Positions 17,783 through 25,510 of a stretch of DNA of 47,123 nucleotides are shown piece after piece (positions within the stretch are counted from its first letter, which is position 1; each line of letters opens with the position of its first letter). Below the pieces are notes generated by a model. The model had not been told where the DNA came from, did not search any database, and saw nothing but the letters and a program-made list of their open reading frames with translations. This stretch comes from Terriglobales bacterium (lineage in GTDB: Bacteria; Acidobacteriota; Terriglobia; Terriglobales; Acidobacteriaceae), in contig JAICSO010000029.1 of assembly GCA_025936825.1 (NCBI GenBank), positions 1-47,123 of the forward strand, in the 5' to 3' direction. The position numbers were made by a program, and so were the translations under genes.

Positions 17783-18616
17783 GTGCATAGCTTCGTGGAG
17801 CTTCGTGTCCATCGTGGTAGTTTTTTGGGCCTGTTGCTGATTAGCCACTCGCTCGCTGTTCTCGCCCAGCGGTCTACTTATCTTGGCTTTGATCGCAATG
17901 ACTACCCGGGCGACGCCAGCCTTCCGACATTGCGGCAGAGCTTCGCCTACACCGGTTATTGGCTCAACAACCCACCTGGCGCGAACTCGAATAGCTGGGC
18001 GGGGAAGCGCGCCGTGCTCAAGCAAGCCGGTTTCGGATTTCTCGTGCTGTTCAATGGACGTTTGTACAAAGATCTGAAGCGCAGTCCTGAAGCGTTCGGC
18101 CAGGCCGATGGCAGAGCCGCGGTCGAAGCGGCGAAACGCGAGGGCTTTCCCGCCAAGGCCGTCATCTTTCTTGATATCGAAGAAGGCGGCCGAATGCTGC
18201 CGGAGCAGAAAGCCTACATTTATCGTTGGATTGATGAGGTCACCGATGCCGGCTTTCGTGCGGGCGTGTATTGTTCGGCGATTCCCGCCAAAGAAGGGAA
18301 GTCCACCATCGTCACAGCGGACGACATTCGAGCTAGCGCTGAGGGCCGCGAGATCAGCTACTGGGTAACCAACGATGTCTGCCCGCCATCGCCGGGATGC
18401 TCGATTGCAACTTCACTGCCTGAGCCAGCCAAGAGTGGTGTCGGATTTGCGGATATCTGGCAATACGCGCAGTCGCCGCGCCGAAAAGATTTCGCGCGCA
18501 TGTGCAGGAACTACAACCCGGATGGGAACTGCTACCCACCAGGCATTCCACCGTCCAGCCACCTGCATGTGGATGTCAATACTGCGTCCAGCGCGGATCC
18601 CTCCGCCGGAAGATAG
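17783..18616 (+). CDS. Secreted DUF1906 (glycoside-hydrolase-like) protein
   Basis: The mature part starts YLGFDRNDYPGD, the typical entry of the DUF1906 / Rv2525c-like barrel. It continues with GYWLNNP, AVIFLDIEEGG (acidic residues at the barrel end, about residues 126-136), DAGFRAGVYCSAI and YWVTNDVCPP. The fold is related to GH25-like lysozymes, but catalysis has not been shown for most members. A hydrophobic leader (LGLLLISHSLAVLA, about residues 16-29) indicates export. The N-terminus is uncertain: GTG at 17783 gives 277 residues, while TTG at 17825 would start right at the leader; the bases between belong to a ggacacgaag-type repeat. It is convergent with the response regulator gene, 16 bp apart. 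Confidence 0.85.
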   Translation: MHSFVELRVHRGSFLGLLLISHSLAVLAQRSTYLGFDRNDYPGDASLPTLRQSFAYTGYWLNNPPGANSNSWAGKRAVLKQAGFGFLVLFNGRLYKDLKRSPEAFGQADGRAAVEAAKREGFPAKAVIFLDIEEGGRMLPEQKAYIYRWIDEVTDAGFRAGVYCSAIPAKEGKSTIVTADDIRASAEGREISYWVTNDVCPPSPGCSIATSLPEPAKSGVGFADIWQYAQSPRRKDFARMCRNYNPDGNCYPPGIPPSSHLHVDVNTASSADPSAGR

Positions 18617-18632
18617 AACTATGCCAAGCGAC

Positions 18633-19094
18633 TTACGACACCGCATCCTTGGTGTTCTGGCACCTAACATTCAATCCAAGCCAGTAGTCCGCAATTTCTT
18701 TGAGTGTAGCTTCGAATTTTTGGAAGCTGACCGGCTTTTGAATGTAGCTGTTTGCCCCGGCTAGATAGCTACGACTAATGTCCTGGGTTTGGCAGGAGGA
18801 CGTAAGCACGACCACGGGAACACACTTCGTCATCTCTCCAGCCTTCAGTTCTGCAAGAATGCTGCAACCATCCAGCTTAGGCAGATTTAGATCGAGCAAT
18901 ATCAGGACCGGCAAACTCCCAGGCGCCGGTGTTGAAGAGCTGGAATACCGATGAACGGCTTCCATTGCTTCTTCTCCATCACGTGCGATTTCCACCGGTA
19001 CATGGATGGCGTGTTTTTGTAATGCACGGAACGCCAGCTCTCGATCGAATTCATCATCTTCGACCAGTAGGATGTGACGCGCCTCTCCGATCAT
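18633..19094 (-). CDS. CheY-like response regulator (Rcp1 type)
   Basis: This is a single receiver domain of 153 residues without an output domain. The acidic pocket is Asp13/Asp14 (VEDDEFDRE), the phosphoacceptor is Asp68 (LLDLNLP), and the switch Thr98 (VVLTSS) and Lys120 (IQKPVSF) are present. The long beta3 approach loop resembles the regulators paired with phytochromes and PAS kinases. Its start overlaps the end of the histidine kinase gene by 41 bp, so the two are coupled and are likely cognate. It is the last gene of the kai operon. Confidence 0.93.
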   Translation of the reverse strand: MIGEARHILLVEDDEFDRELAFRALQKHAIHVPVEIARDGEEAMEAVHRYSSSSTPAPGSLPVLILLDLNLPKLDGCSILAELKAGEMTKCVPVVVLTSSCQTQDISRSYLAGANSYIQKPVSFQKFEATLKEIADYWLGLNVRCQNTKDAVS

Positions 19095-20397
19095 TGGACC
19101 CCTCGCTCTGCGATAGTTGTTGAGATGACAGATCCTCGAGTGTTAGCACAACCTTCGCACCCTGATTGAGCGCGCCTTCTGCCCAAATTTTCCCACCGTG
19201 CCGTCTAACGATCCGATGTACGGTGGCAAGCCCTACCCCGGAACCCTCGAACTCCTCCTGGCGATGCAGTCGCTGGAACATTCCAAAAAGCTTCTCAGCG
19301 TACTTGGGGTTAAATCCGGCGCCGTTGTCTTTCACGAACAGGAATGGCGTAGCCGAATCCAGCGTCTGCCCAATTTCAATAATGGCCGGAGACCTGCCAC
19401 GGGTGAACTTGATGGCGTTCGACAACAGGTTCATAAAAACGGTGCCCGCCAAAGCTGCGTCGCAATGCCAGATTGGGAGATCCCCGATTCGCCATTCAAT
19501 TTGACGATCTTCAATGTCAGCCGTCAGCTGTTCAACCGTTTGTTGTATGAGAGCCTTTACGTCGACGGACTGACGCGTGAGCGGTTGGCGCGACAATTGG
19601 CTGAGGTCCAAAAGATGTGTGACCAGCGCCTCCATCCTTGTTACGCCGGTTAGGATGGACTTCAGGCAGTGTTGGCCATCCTGACTGAGTGTGCTTTCAG
19701 CATCGCGATCCAGGATTTCGGAAAACCCGTGAATGTGACGCAAAGGGGTTCTCAGATCATGCGCGACAGCGTAGCTGAAGCTCTCCAGATCCTTGTTAGC
19801 CACTACCAGTTCTTCTGTGCGAACTGCAACCCTGCGTTCCAGTTCCGCATTCAGCTCTCGCACTTTCTCTTCCGCGCGCTTTTGTGCGGTGAGGTCGGTC
19901 ACAATGAGGCAGAGACCATGATTGAAATCATCGAGCGGAATCTGGCTGACCGAAAGCAGGACTGGCAGTGTCCCACCGTGTTCCCGCACAAGTTCAACTT
20001 CGAGGCGAGTTTCTTCGCGTCGATCGGCTTGCAGGAGTTCCCGAAAAGCGTCGATGGACTCCGGCGCAATGAGCGAGCGAAACGGTGAGCCCACAATGGC
20101 CTCAGTTGGAATACCCACGGCTTCGGAAAGTCGTTGGTTGCAGAACAAAACGACTCCGTCTGACGTCAGCGTCACGGCACCCTCATTCATCCGCTCGACC
20201 AAGACGCGATACGGTTCGTCGGGGCTTTGAAGCGTAAAGACACGAGGTCCATCGGGCCCTTCGATCACGACACCATCCACACCTCCGTTGCGAATGGCGT
20301 CCAGGGTCGATTCGAGCTCTGAGATTTGTGCCTGAGCTTTCTTGAGTTCAGCGTACTGGTCTACCCTGGTTCTTGTCCTTGCGGCTGCAGTGACCAT
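19054..20397 (-). CDS. PAS-domain sensor histidine kinase of the kai operon
   Basis: This soluble kinase of 447 residues has no membrane segment. The order is a short coiled coil (13-36), a PAS domain (about 62-175, with a PAC-like end NHGLCLIVTDLTAQKRAEE), a coiled coil (172-205), HisKA with His213 (YAVAHDLRTPL) and HATPase. The HATPase has N-box FMNLLSNAIKF (321-331), G1 VKDNGAGF (355-362) and G2 GSGVGLATVHRIV (385-397). The cytoplasmic location fits sensing through a Kai protein or a small ligand rather than an outside signal. It starts 6 bp after the second kaiB and overlaps the response regulator. A SasA-like output kinase role is inferred from position; it lacks SasA's KaiB-like domain. 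Confidence 0.93.
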   Translation of the reverse strand: MVTAAARTRTRVDQYAELKKAQAQISELESTLDAIRNGGVDGVVIEGPDGPRVFTLQSPDEPYRVLVERMNEGAVTLTSDGVVLFCNQRLSEAVGIPTEAIVGSPFRSLIAPESIDAFRELLQADRREETRLEVELVREHGGTLPVLLSVSQIPLDDFNHGLCLIVTDLTAQKRAEEKVRELNAELERRVAVRTEELVVANKDLESFSYAVAHDLRTPLRHIHGFSEILDRDAESTLSQDGQHCLKSILTGVTRMEALVTHLLDLSQLSRQPLTRQSVDVKALIQQTVEQLTADIEDRQIEWRIGDLPIWHCDAALAGTVFMNLLSNAIKFTRGRSPAIIEIGQTLDSATPFLFVKDNGAGFNPKYAEKLFGMFQRLHRQEEFEGSGVGLATVHRIVRRHGGKIWAEGALNQGAKVVLTLEDLSSQQLSQSEGSNDRRGASHPTGRR

Positions 20398-20403
20398 GGC
20401 TTA

Positions 20404-20733
20404 TTAACTCTTTCGTTTGAGGTCGAGCCCCAGAAGCACAGACTCCTTGTCTGAGAGATCGCCGATGATTCTGCGCATCGGCGCCGGCAACCTTTTCACG
20501 AGAGTAGGCGCGGCAACGATTTGCTCATCCTTTGCCAGAGTCGGCTTCTGGTGAATGTCGATTACTTGCAGGTCATACTGCCCCTTCAGGTACTCGGAGC
20601 AGATTGCGTTCAGGTTCAAGATCGCTTGCCGTGAGCGGGATGTCGCCCCCGTGACGTAAAGGCGCAGGACGTATCGATCGTTCTTGGCGTCGAGCTTGAG
20701 ATCCGACAACTTTGTTGCTGCCGGCGTCTTCAT
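20404..20733 (-). CDS. kaiB: KaiB-like clock protein (second copy)
   Basis: This 109-residue protein has the complete KaiB domain: RLYVTGATSRSRQAILNLN, YDLQVIDIHQKPTLAKDEQI, APTLVKRLPAPMRRIIGDLS and VLLGLDL. In cyanobacteria KaiB changes fold, binds KaiC and promotes its dephosphorylation. A 20-residue basic N-terminal extension precedes the domain. The start codon overlaps the stop of the other kaiB (ATGA), giving translational coupling. It shares the core motifs with the first copy but differs clearly outside them, so the pair is an old duplication rather than a recent one. Confidence 0.93.
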   Translation of the reverse strand: MKTPAATKLSDLKLDAKNDRYVLRLYVTGATSRSRQAILNLNAICSEYLKGQYDLQVIDIHQKPTLAKDEQIVAAPTLVKRLPAPMRRIIGDLSDKESVLLGLDLKRKS

Positions 20734-21059
20734 TTGTTTTCCCCGGGTCGCAAGTCCAATCCGACCAGGACGCGGTCGACATCCGACAGGTCCCCAATGA
20801 TCTTTTTCAGAGGAGGCGGCAATCTCCGCACCAGAGTGGGGACCGCGAGGATCTGATCTCCTTGCGCCAGTCGCGGAGTTTTATGGAGATCGACCACATC
20901 TACCACATAACGTCCCGCCAGATGCTGTTCGCAGATTTGGCGGAGGTTGACGAGTGCCGTCCGCGATCTCGGTGTCTCGCCGGCGATGTATAGACGCAAA
21001 CTCCAACCGTCCTGGGCGCCTTGTTCCTTCTTCTTCTGTTTCTTTCCGTCAGCTATCAT
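20730..21059 (-). CDS. kaiB: KaiB-like clock protein (first copy)
   Basis: The KaiB domain is complete (RLYIAGETPRSRTALVNLRQ, VDVVDLHKTPRLAQGDQIL, VPTLVRRLPPPLKKIIGDLS, RVLVGLDLRP). The N-terminus is Lys-rich (GKKQKKKEQG). I chose the ATG at 21059 (109 residues) because gaggag lies 6-7 bp upstream; an ATG at 21089 would add 10 residues with no ribosome site. It is 150 bp downstream of kaiC and overlaps the next kaiB by 4 bp. Confidence 0.92.
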   Translation of the reverse strand: MIADGKKQKKKEQGAQDGWSLRLYIAGETPRSRTALVNLRQICEQHLAGRYVVDVVDLHKTPRLAQGDQILAVPTLVRRLPPPLKKIIGDLSDVDRVLVGLDLRPGENK

Positions 21060-21208
21060 CGTGTACTCCTCAGCCATGGTTTGCGTCATGGAAGTTAGTG
21101 GATGCCGTTGCCATGCGCAGCCAGAGTCCCCGAGCCACGCGATTTTTGTATCTCGACTCGGGCCAGCACGTTCTGCTTTTCGCGGGACTTCATCTCATCC
21201 AAGTCGCG

Positions 21209-22822
21209 CTAAACGCCTTGCTCTTCGACAACAAAATCGGCTTTCATCCTGGCCATTTGCTGTTCCAGTTTCCGTCGTTTGGCCGTGAGTTCGGCCGTCT
21301 TGCGCTGAAGTTGCTGCTTGCGTTCCTCGTCTTCCATCCTTTCTCTGGCTTCTTGCGCCACACGAGCCGAGCCCGTCAGCAAGCCTGCGGTTCCGATGTA
21401 CACATCGAGCAGTTGCACCCCTTGATCCGTCAGGGCGAACTCGCGAATCTGGTTGGAGTGGGCTATGCCTCGAGCCTTTAGAACGAACAGTCCCCGATTA
21501 CGTTCACCATTACATTCCAGGTTGCGCAGGAGCAGCCACACATCCATTTGCGACGAAACGCCTATTTCGCTCAATTCTGGTTCACTGTCGCCGCGTGTGA
21601 GGCTGGTGAACATGGCCGTGATCTGTCGAGACTTGAACATGTCGATCACGCGCGTGACCATGGATTTCACATCAGAAAAGTTGCCCACGGCTGCAAAATT
21701 AGTAATCGGATCGATGACCACGACCTGGGGTTGAAATTCTTCTGTAGCCTGGTGGATTGTCACGAGGTGTTTTTCCAACCCGGAACTTCCAGGTCGTGCC
21801 GCGTGGAAGTGAAGCAGTCCACGCTTCACCCATGGTTCGAGATCGACGCCGATGGATCGCATGTTGCGAACGATCTCGGCAGGCGACTGCTCCGACGCCA
21901 TGTATAGAGCACGTTCTCCCCGTTGGCAGGCCGCGCGTACGAAGTGTGCTGCCAGGCTGCTCTTGCCAGTTCCGGCGGCACCGGTTAGCAGGATGCTTGA
22001 TCCGCGATAAAACCCTTTGCCGCCGAGCATGGAATCCAGACGTGGAATTCCGGCAGAGATCCGTTGTCCGGGAGCGCTGTGATCGAGTTGCTGGGAACTC
22101 AGTGGCAACACTGAGATGCCATGCTTTTCGATTAGAAACGGATATTCGCTGGTTCCGTGGGCGGTGCCGCGGTATTTCACTACCCGAAGCCGGCGTATCG
22201 ACATCTGCTCCTGAACGCGGTGGTCGAGCAGGATGACGCAATCGGCAACGTACTCCTCGATGCCATGTCGTGTCAGTTTTGCGTCACCACTTTCAGCCGT
22301 GATCACCGCAGTGACACCGCGCGACTTCAGCCAGCGGAAGAGGCGGCGCAGTTCTGCGCGCAGCACATTCGTATCGGAGAAAGAACCAAAGAGAGACTCA
22401 ATAGTGTCCAGGACAACGCGTTTCGCGCCGACGGTGCTGATGGCGTTTTCCAGGCGAACAAATAATCCTTCCAGGTCATAGTCGCCGGTTTCCTGTATCT
22501 CGCTCCGCTCCAAGCGGATGTAGTCGAGGAAGAGCTTCTTTCGCGCCTGGAGCGCAGGCAGGTCAAAGCCCATCGAGGCGACGTTCTGGCAAAGCTCTTT
22601 GTCGGATTCTTCAAACGCTACGAATACGCCCGGCTCGTCGAACAGGGTTGCACCGCGGACGAGAAATTCCATGCCGAATACGGTCTTGCCGCATCCCGCG
22701 GTTCCACAAATCAACGTCGGTCTACCTTTAGGTAAGCCGCCGTCAGTGATCTGATCGAGACCGGCAATGCCGGTGGGGCACTTTTCGATTCCGTTGAGCG
22801 TATGGACTCTCCGATTAGACAT
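21209..22822 (-). CDS. kaiC: KaiC-family two-domain ATPase/kinase
   Basis: This 537-residue protein has two RecA-like domains. CI has P-loop GTAGCGKT (40-47) and the catalytic pair Glu71-Glu72 (AFEES). CII has P-loop GAAGTGKSS (281-289), but the matching pair reads Glu311-Gln312 (ASEQS). The position equivalent to the autophosphorylation sites Ser431-Thr432 of the Synechococcus protein is Ser423-Ser424 (GVSSQMDVW). After the CII core, residues about 480-537 form a charged coiled-coil tail (ERMEDEERKQQLQRKTAEL) where cyanobacterial KaiC has the KaiA-binding segment. A strong ribosome site (gaggagg) precedes the ATG. It heads the operon kaiC-kaiB-kaiB-kinase-regulator. A timing or stress-signalling role is inferred from the family. 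Confidence 0.95.
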   Translation of the reverse strand: MSNRRVHTLNGIEKCPTGIAGLDQITDGGLPKGRPTLICGTAGCGKTVFGMEFLVRGATLFDEPGVFVAFEESDKELCQNVASMGFDLPALQARKKLFLDYIRLERSEIQETGDYDLEGLFVRLENAISTVGAKRVVLDTIESLFGSFSDTNVLRAELRRLFRWLKSRGVTAVITAESGDAKLTRHGIEEYVADCVILLDHRVQEQMSIRRLRVVKYRGTAHGTSEYPFLIEKHGISVLPLSSQQLDHSAPGQRISAGIPRLDSMLGGKGFYRGSSILLTGAAGTGKSSLAAHFVRAACQRGERALYMASEQSPAEIVRNMRSIGVDLEPWVKRGLLHFHAARPGSSGLEKHLVTIHQATEEFQPQVVVIDPITNFAAVGNFSDVKSMVTRVIDMFKSRQITAMFTSLTRGDSEPELSEIGVSSQMDVWLLLRNLECNGERNRGLFVLKARGIAHSNQIREFALTDQGVQLLDVYIGTAGLLTGSARVAQEARERMEDEERKQQLQRKTAELTAKRRKLEQQMARMKADFVVEEQGV

Positions 22823-23044
22823 TCGACCTACCTCCTCATCGGCATCTCGCGCTGACAGATTGAGGATCCTGGTGAGGGGCCACTCGCAGCCACAGTAAAA
22901 GGAAAGAGGTGAATTGGGCGGTGACGAACGTCACAAGTTATGCACAAAAGCAGGTACATATCCCAAAACGGGAAGTGCGTCAGATTCAGAGTTTAAGGCC
23001 GCGATCAAAGGATCAAGGTTACGGAGAAACGCGGATAACAAAGC
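22823..23044. promoter_or_regulatory. Upstream region of the kai operon
   Basis: No gene is visible. It must hold the kaiC promoter on the minus strand, but I cannot see a convincing -35/-10 pair. An inverted repeat, gtgac-gaac-gtcac (22921-22934), lies 100 bp upstream of the kaiC start and could be an operator. The ribosome site gaggagg is at about 22832-22838. Confidence 0.3.
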
Positions 23045-23068
23045 TGGCGGAGAGAGTGGGATTCGAAC
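23045..23068 (-). other. tRNA-Ser 3'-end fragment (attachment-site-like)
   Basis: Read on the minus strand these 24 bases give half of the T-loop (GTTCGAAT), the 3' side of the T-stem (CCCAC), a 3' acceptor strand (TCTCTCC), discriminator G and encoded CCA, as in bacterial tRNA-Ser. The rest of the tRNA is absent: the bases beyond 23068 do not continue the fold. Such a fragment is what integration at a tRNA 3' end leaves at the distal junction of an element. It marks one edge of the island with the primase-polymerase. No intact tRNA-Ser and no integrase lie in the window. Confidence 0.65.
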
Positions 23069-23295
23069 TTCCCCCGGTTTTGCCTTTTCAATAAGTTACT
23101 GAAAACACGAAGGCCGAAAAGACCAACAAAGTCGAGAAGTCCACATCGGTAGCACAAAAAAAGCACAAAAATCGCATTTTCACGTCGCTAGAGTCCCTTT
23201 TGAGTCCTTTCAGTGCCGGGCCTCGTTGTTTATGTCCGATAACGACGAGGGCAAGTGTTACTCTCACTGCAGAAAGGGGATTGGGAGTTCAACCG

Positions 23296-24126
23296 ATGAT
23301 TTCCAACATCGAGCGCTACAAGAAAGACCTTGAATCGCTGGTACGCAGGGGTAGCCTCCTTTGGGCTGCGATGCAGCACGAGTGTCTTGGCAAGCAGTAC
23401 GAAGATCGTGTACGAGAACAATTTGGGAAAGAAAAGGCCGACGCCTTTCTGAAGAAACTACCTGACTTCAAGAGCGACTACCAAGGGTGGTATTCGGAAT
23501 CGCGAACCCTAATTAAGCAGTTGTTGCCAGATCGGTTGTCCGATTTTGTTCGACACTACGAAAAGCCAAAACCTCGTAAGGCCATTACTTACGAGAGCTA
23601 CCGGATTGACGATTATTTGCAGAAACTCAGGGTAACTCGGCCCAAACCTGCTTGGGAAGGATTAGGAGAGAACACAGTCGTTGACATGTCGGCAGCTATC
23701 CCCCACTTCGAGCAGCAATTGGCGATGGTGAAATCTGTGCAGGCCCGGTTTGAAAGTTCCCTTTTTGACATCCGGCAGCTTGTGCAAGCGGACCTGTTCG
23801 ATTCAGAGTTGGACGCCGCGAAAGAACTTGCTAAATACAACTTCTTACGTGCTGCTGGTGCGCTGGCCGGAGTTGTGCTGGAAAAACACTTAGGGCAGGT
23901 CTGTGACAACCACAGCCTGAAGGTTACAAAGAAAGACCCGACCATCTCGGACTTGAACGATTTGTTAAAGGGTGCTGGGGTGCTTCAGATTCCAGAGTGG
24001 CGATCAATTCAGCATTTGGCAGACCTGAGAAATCTGTGCGACCACGATAAGAAGGTGGAACCGACTCTGGACCAAATCAGGGACCTGTTGAATGGCACCG
24101 CAAAGGTGACGAAGACTCTGTTCTAA
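23296..24126 (+). CDS. HEPN-like protein, unknown function
   Basis: This 276-residue protein is mostly helical and not exported. The C-terminal third (KYNFLRAAGALAGVVLEKHL ... TISDLNDLLKGAGVL ... IQHLADLRNLCDH) resembles HEPN / DUF4145-type helical domains and contains an R-x4-H motif (Arg245-His250), the catalytic signature of HEPN ribonucleases. The N-terminal half (about 1-110) has no motif I recognise. I start at the ATG at 23296, preceded by ttgggag; the frame stays open to a GTG/ATG-type start at 23200, but that extension is Cys/Arg/Thr-rich and unlikely. It converges with the zinc protein gene, stops overlapping by 4 bp. HEPN proteins are common in toxin-antitoxin and anti-phage systems; that role is inference here. 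Confidence 0.75.
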   Translation: MISNIERYKKDLESLVRRGSLLWAAMQHECLGKQYEDRVREQFGKEKADAFLKKLPDFKSDYQGWYSESRTLIKQLLPDRLSDFVRHYEKPKPRKAITYESYRIDDYLQKLRVTRPKPAWEGLGENTVVDMSAAIPHFEQQLAMVKSVQARFESSLFDIRQLVQADLFDSELDAAKELAKYNFLRAAGALAGVVLEKHLGQVCDNHSLKVTKKDPTISDLNDLLKGAGVLQIPEWRSIQHLADLRNLCDHDKKVEPTLDQIRDLLNGTAKVTKTLF

Positions 24127-24920
24127 ACTGTCAATTCAGCGGGGGGATTCTTACTCGCCCTTGCGTGCCACATACGAGCGATTGCATCATCCAAAATACT
24201 CTGAATGCCGATACAATTACCCCAGCCTCGCACGAAACAAAAGGTCTTGTATCGCGCATCTATCGTCTTGCCGACGTAAAGCATAAAGCTAATTCCCAAA
24301 AGAAAAAACTTGTGCACCTTACATGTGGGGTCAGGCCGACTCGTGGCTGGCTCGAAGACACCTGCTGCGATGTCGAGCCCCTTGCTAACGGTCACGGCAA
24401 CCCACAATGCAGCGTGTTCAGGGAAGCCTGTCTCCCCCATCAGATATTTCCGAAACTCCTCCTCATAGGGGCCGAGCATACCCTTAGTGTTGCCCCTAAA
24501 TTTTCCCGTTCGCCAGTTGTGGACGGAGGCCCGCCAAAACACGCTGGCAGCAAAGTAGGAAAGTTGATCTATGCGAATTGCTGGAATGTCGCACGCGCGA
24601 TAGAGACGTGCGTATTGTGTAAGCAGCTCGGGTTTTGATGCTTCGAGGGCTTGCTGCAACGGGAATCGTCCATTCCTGTGCCAGCAATTTTCCATGACCC
24701 AATCTTCGCCATTGCTCCGTAATCTCTGCTCACAGTCCCAGCAGAGCAGGTAATCCTGTGTCTGATTAGATGTTTGTAAGGCAAACTTTGAAGTGCTCCA
24801 CATCGGGTTCGGATTGGAACACTCAAAATTTCGTAAGCGTTTTAGTGCCGAGGAAGGACATAAGTGACTCTTCTGCAGGTCACAGTTTTTCTTAAGACAC
24901 ATTGGACAAGTACCAAGCAT
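24123..24920 (-). CDS. Zinc-binding (HNH-like treble clef) protein, unknown function
   Basis: This 265-residue protein starts with CPMCLKKNCDLQKSHLCPSS (Cys5, Cys8, a Ser-His at about 18-19) and has a second knuckle CWDCEQRL at about residues 59-66. The C-x2-C ... SH ... C-x2-C arrangement is that of proteins with an HNH-like treble-clef finger. The rest is an aromatic-rich helical domain (YFAASVFWRASVHNWRTGKF, residues about 122-142) with no clear catalytic motif. It is tail-to-tail with the HEPN-like gene. Base composition is lower in GC than the surrounding chromosome. Nuclease activity is possible but not shown. Confidence 0.75.
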   Translation of the reverse strand: MLGTCPMCLKKNCDLQKSHLCPSSALKRLRNFECSNPNPMWSTSKFALQTSNQTQDYLLCWDCEQRLRSNGEDWVMENCWHRNGRFPLQQALEASKPELLTQYARLYRACDIPAIRIDQLSYFAASVFWRASVHNWRTGKFRGNTKGMLGPYEEEFRKYLMGETGFPEHAALWVAVTVSKGLDIAAGVFEPATSRPDPTCKVHKFFLLGISFMLYVGKTIDARYKTFCFVRGWGNCIGIQSILDDAIARMWHARASKNPPAELTV

Positions 24921-24929
24921 TGTGAGTTT

Positions 24930-25112
24930 CTATCGTGCGGCGGTGGGCCAGCGCCGGTCAATCTCCTTCAGAATCTCATCCGCCCAGCGCACCGCATCCG
25001 CTATCGCGCTGATAGTTGCGGGCACGCGCTTACCACCATCGAATTGCGCCAATTTGCGAGCGGCTAGGATTGCAGCGGCAATCAGCAGAACGCGCTTGCG
25101 CCCCTCGTCCAC
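24930..25112 (-). CDS. Short helical protein of the island
   Basis: This 60-residue protein consists of an alanine-rich helix (KRVLLIAAAILAARKLAQ), a short basic turn (DGGKRVPATISAI) and a second helix ending EILKEIDRRWP. The composition and clean ending are protein-like. It starts with GTG at 25112 and has no strong ribosome site. It ends 10 bp before the start of the zinc protein gene, so the two probably form one transcript. The function is unknown. Confidence 0.55.
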   Translation of the reverse strand: MDEGRKRVLLIAAAILAARKLAQFDGGKRVPATISAIADAVRWADEILKEIDRRWPTAAR

Positions 25113-25510
25113 AAGAGGGAGTGTATCAGCTTCGCCTATTGTTCGCCGCTGTGGGAATCTAAGACTCGGCGTTGATGCGCGCCGCAGTAGGCCCCCCCGG
25201 GGGGCGGGGTCAAATGTCCACAGCTTTTTGCCCGGCAGACACGCCAGTGTAATATTTACACAGATGAATAATTATCAAAAATGTGAAAGTCATAAGGCTT
25301 TCTTATACCCTCTTGTGACCGCTGTAAGAAGTACCCCCGGTAAGGGGGATAAAAAATAAGAATTATTATTATTATTTATTTTCAATCACTTACGGGTTTC
25401 TTTACCCCTCCCCTAGCGTATTGCGGCGCAGCGGTGACCCTTTTTCGCACGTATGTCACTGAAAAATAAGCTGTTAACATCGCAGTAGACGGTTTACATC
25501 GGTAGACAGC
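25113..25510. other. A+T-rich non-coding region with inverted repeats, possible origin
   Basis: There is no gene in these 398 bp. It contains a ccccccgggggg palindrome with flanking gggg (25192-25206), an inverted repeat gtgtaa-tat-ttacac (25247-25261), a ccccc-ggtaa-ggggg hairpin (25334-25348) followed by an A/T run of about 35 bp, and iterated gtagac words at 25488-25508. It lies directly downstream of the primase-polymerase gene, where integrated plasmids and satellites often keep their origin. The gc hairpin plus A/T run could also simply terminate transcripts. Confidence 0.4.

Noticed and set aside
18633-23044. kaiA in the kai locus
   Set aside because: No open frame with KaiA features exists in or next to the operon; the KaiC C-terminus is also unlike the KaiA-binding type.
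22909-23102. Short + strand frame with a product containing AERVGFE
   Set aside because: This peptide is the well-known artefact of translating the antisense strand of a tRNA-Ser 3' end; the real feature is the tRNA fragment at 23045-23068.
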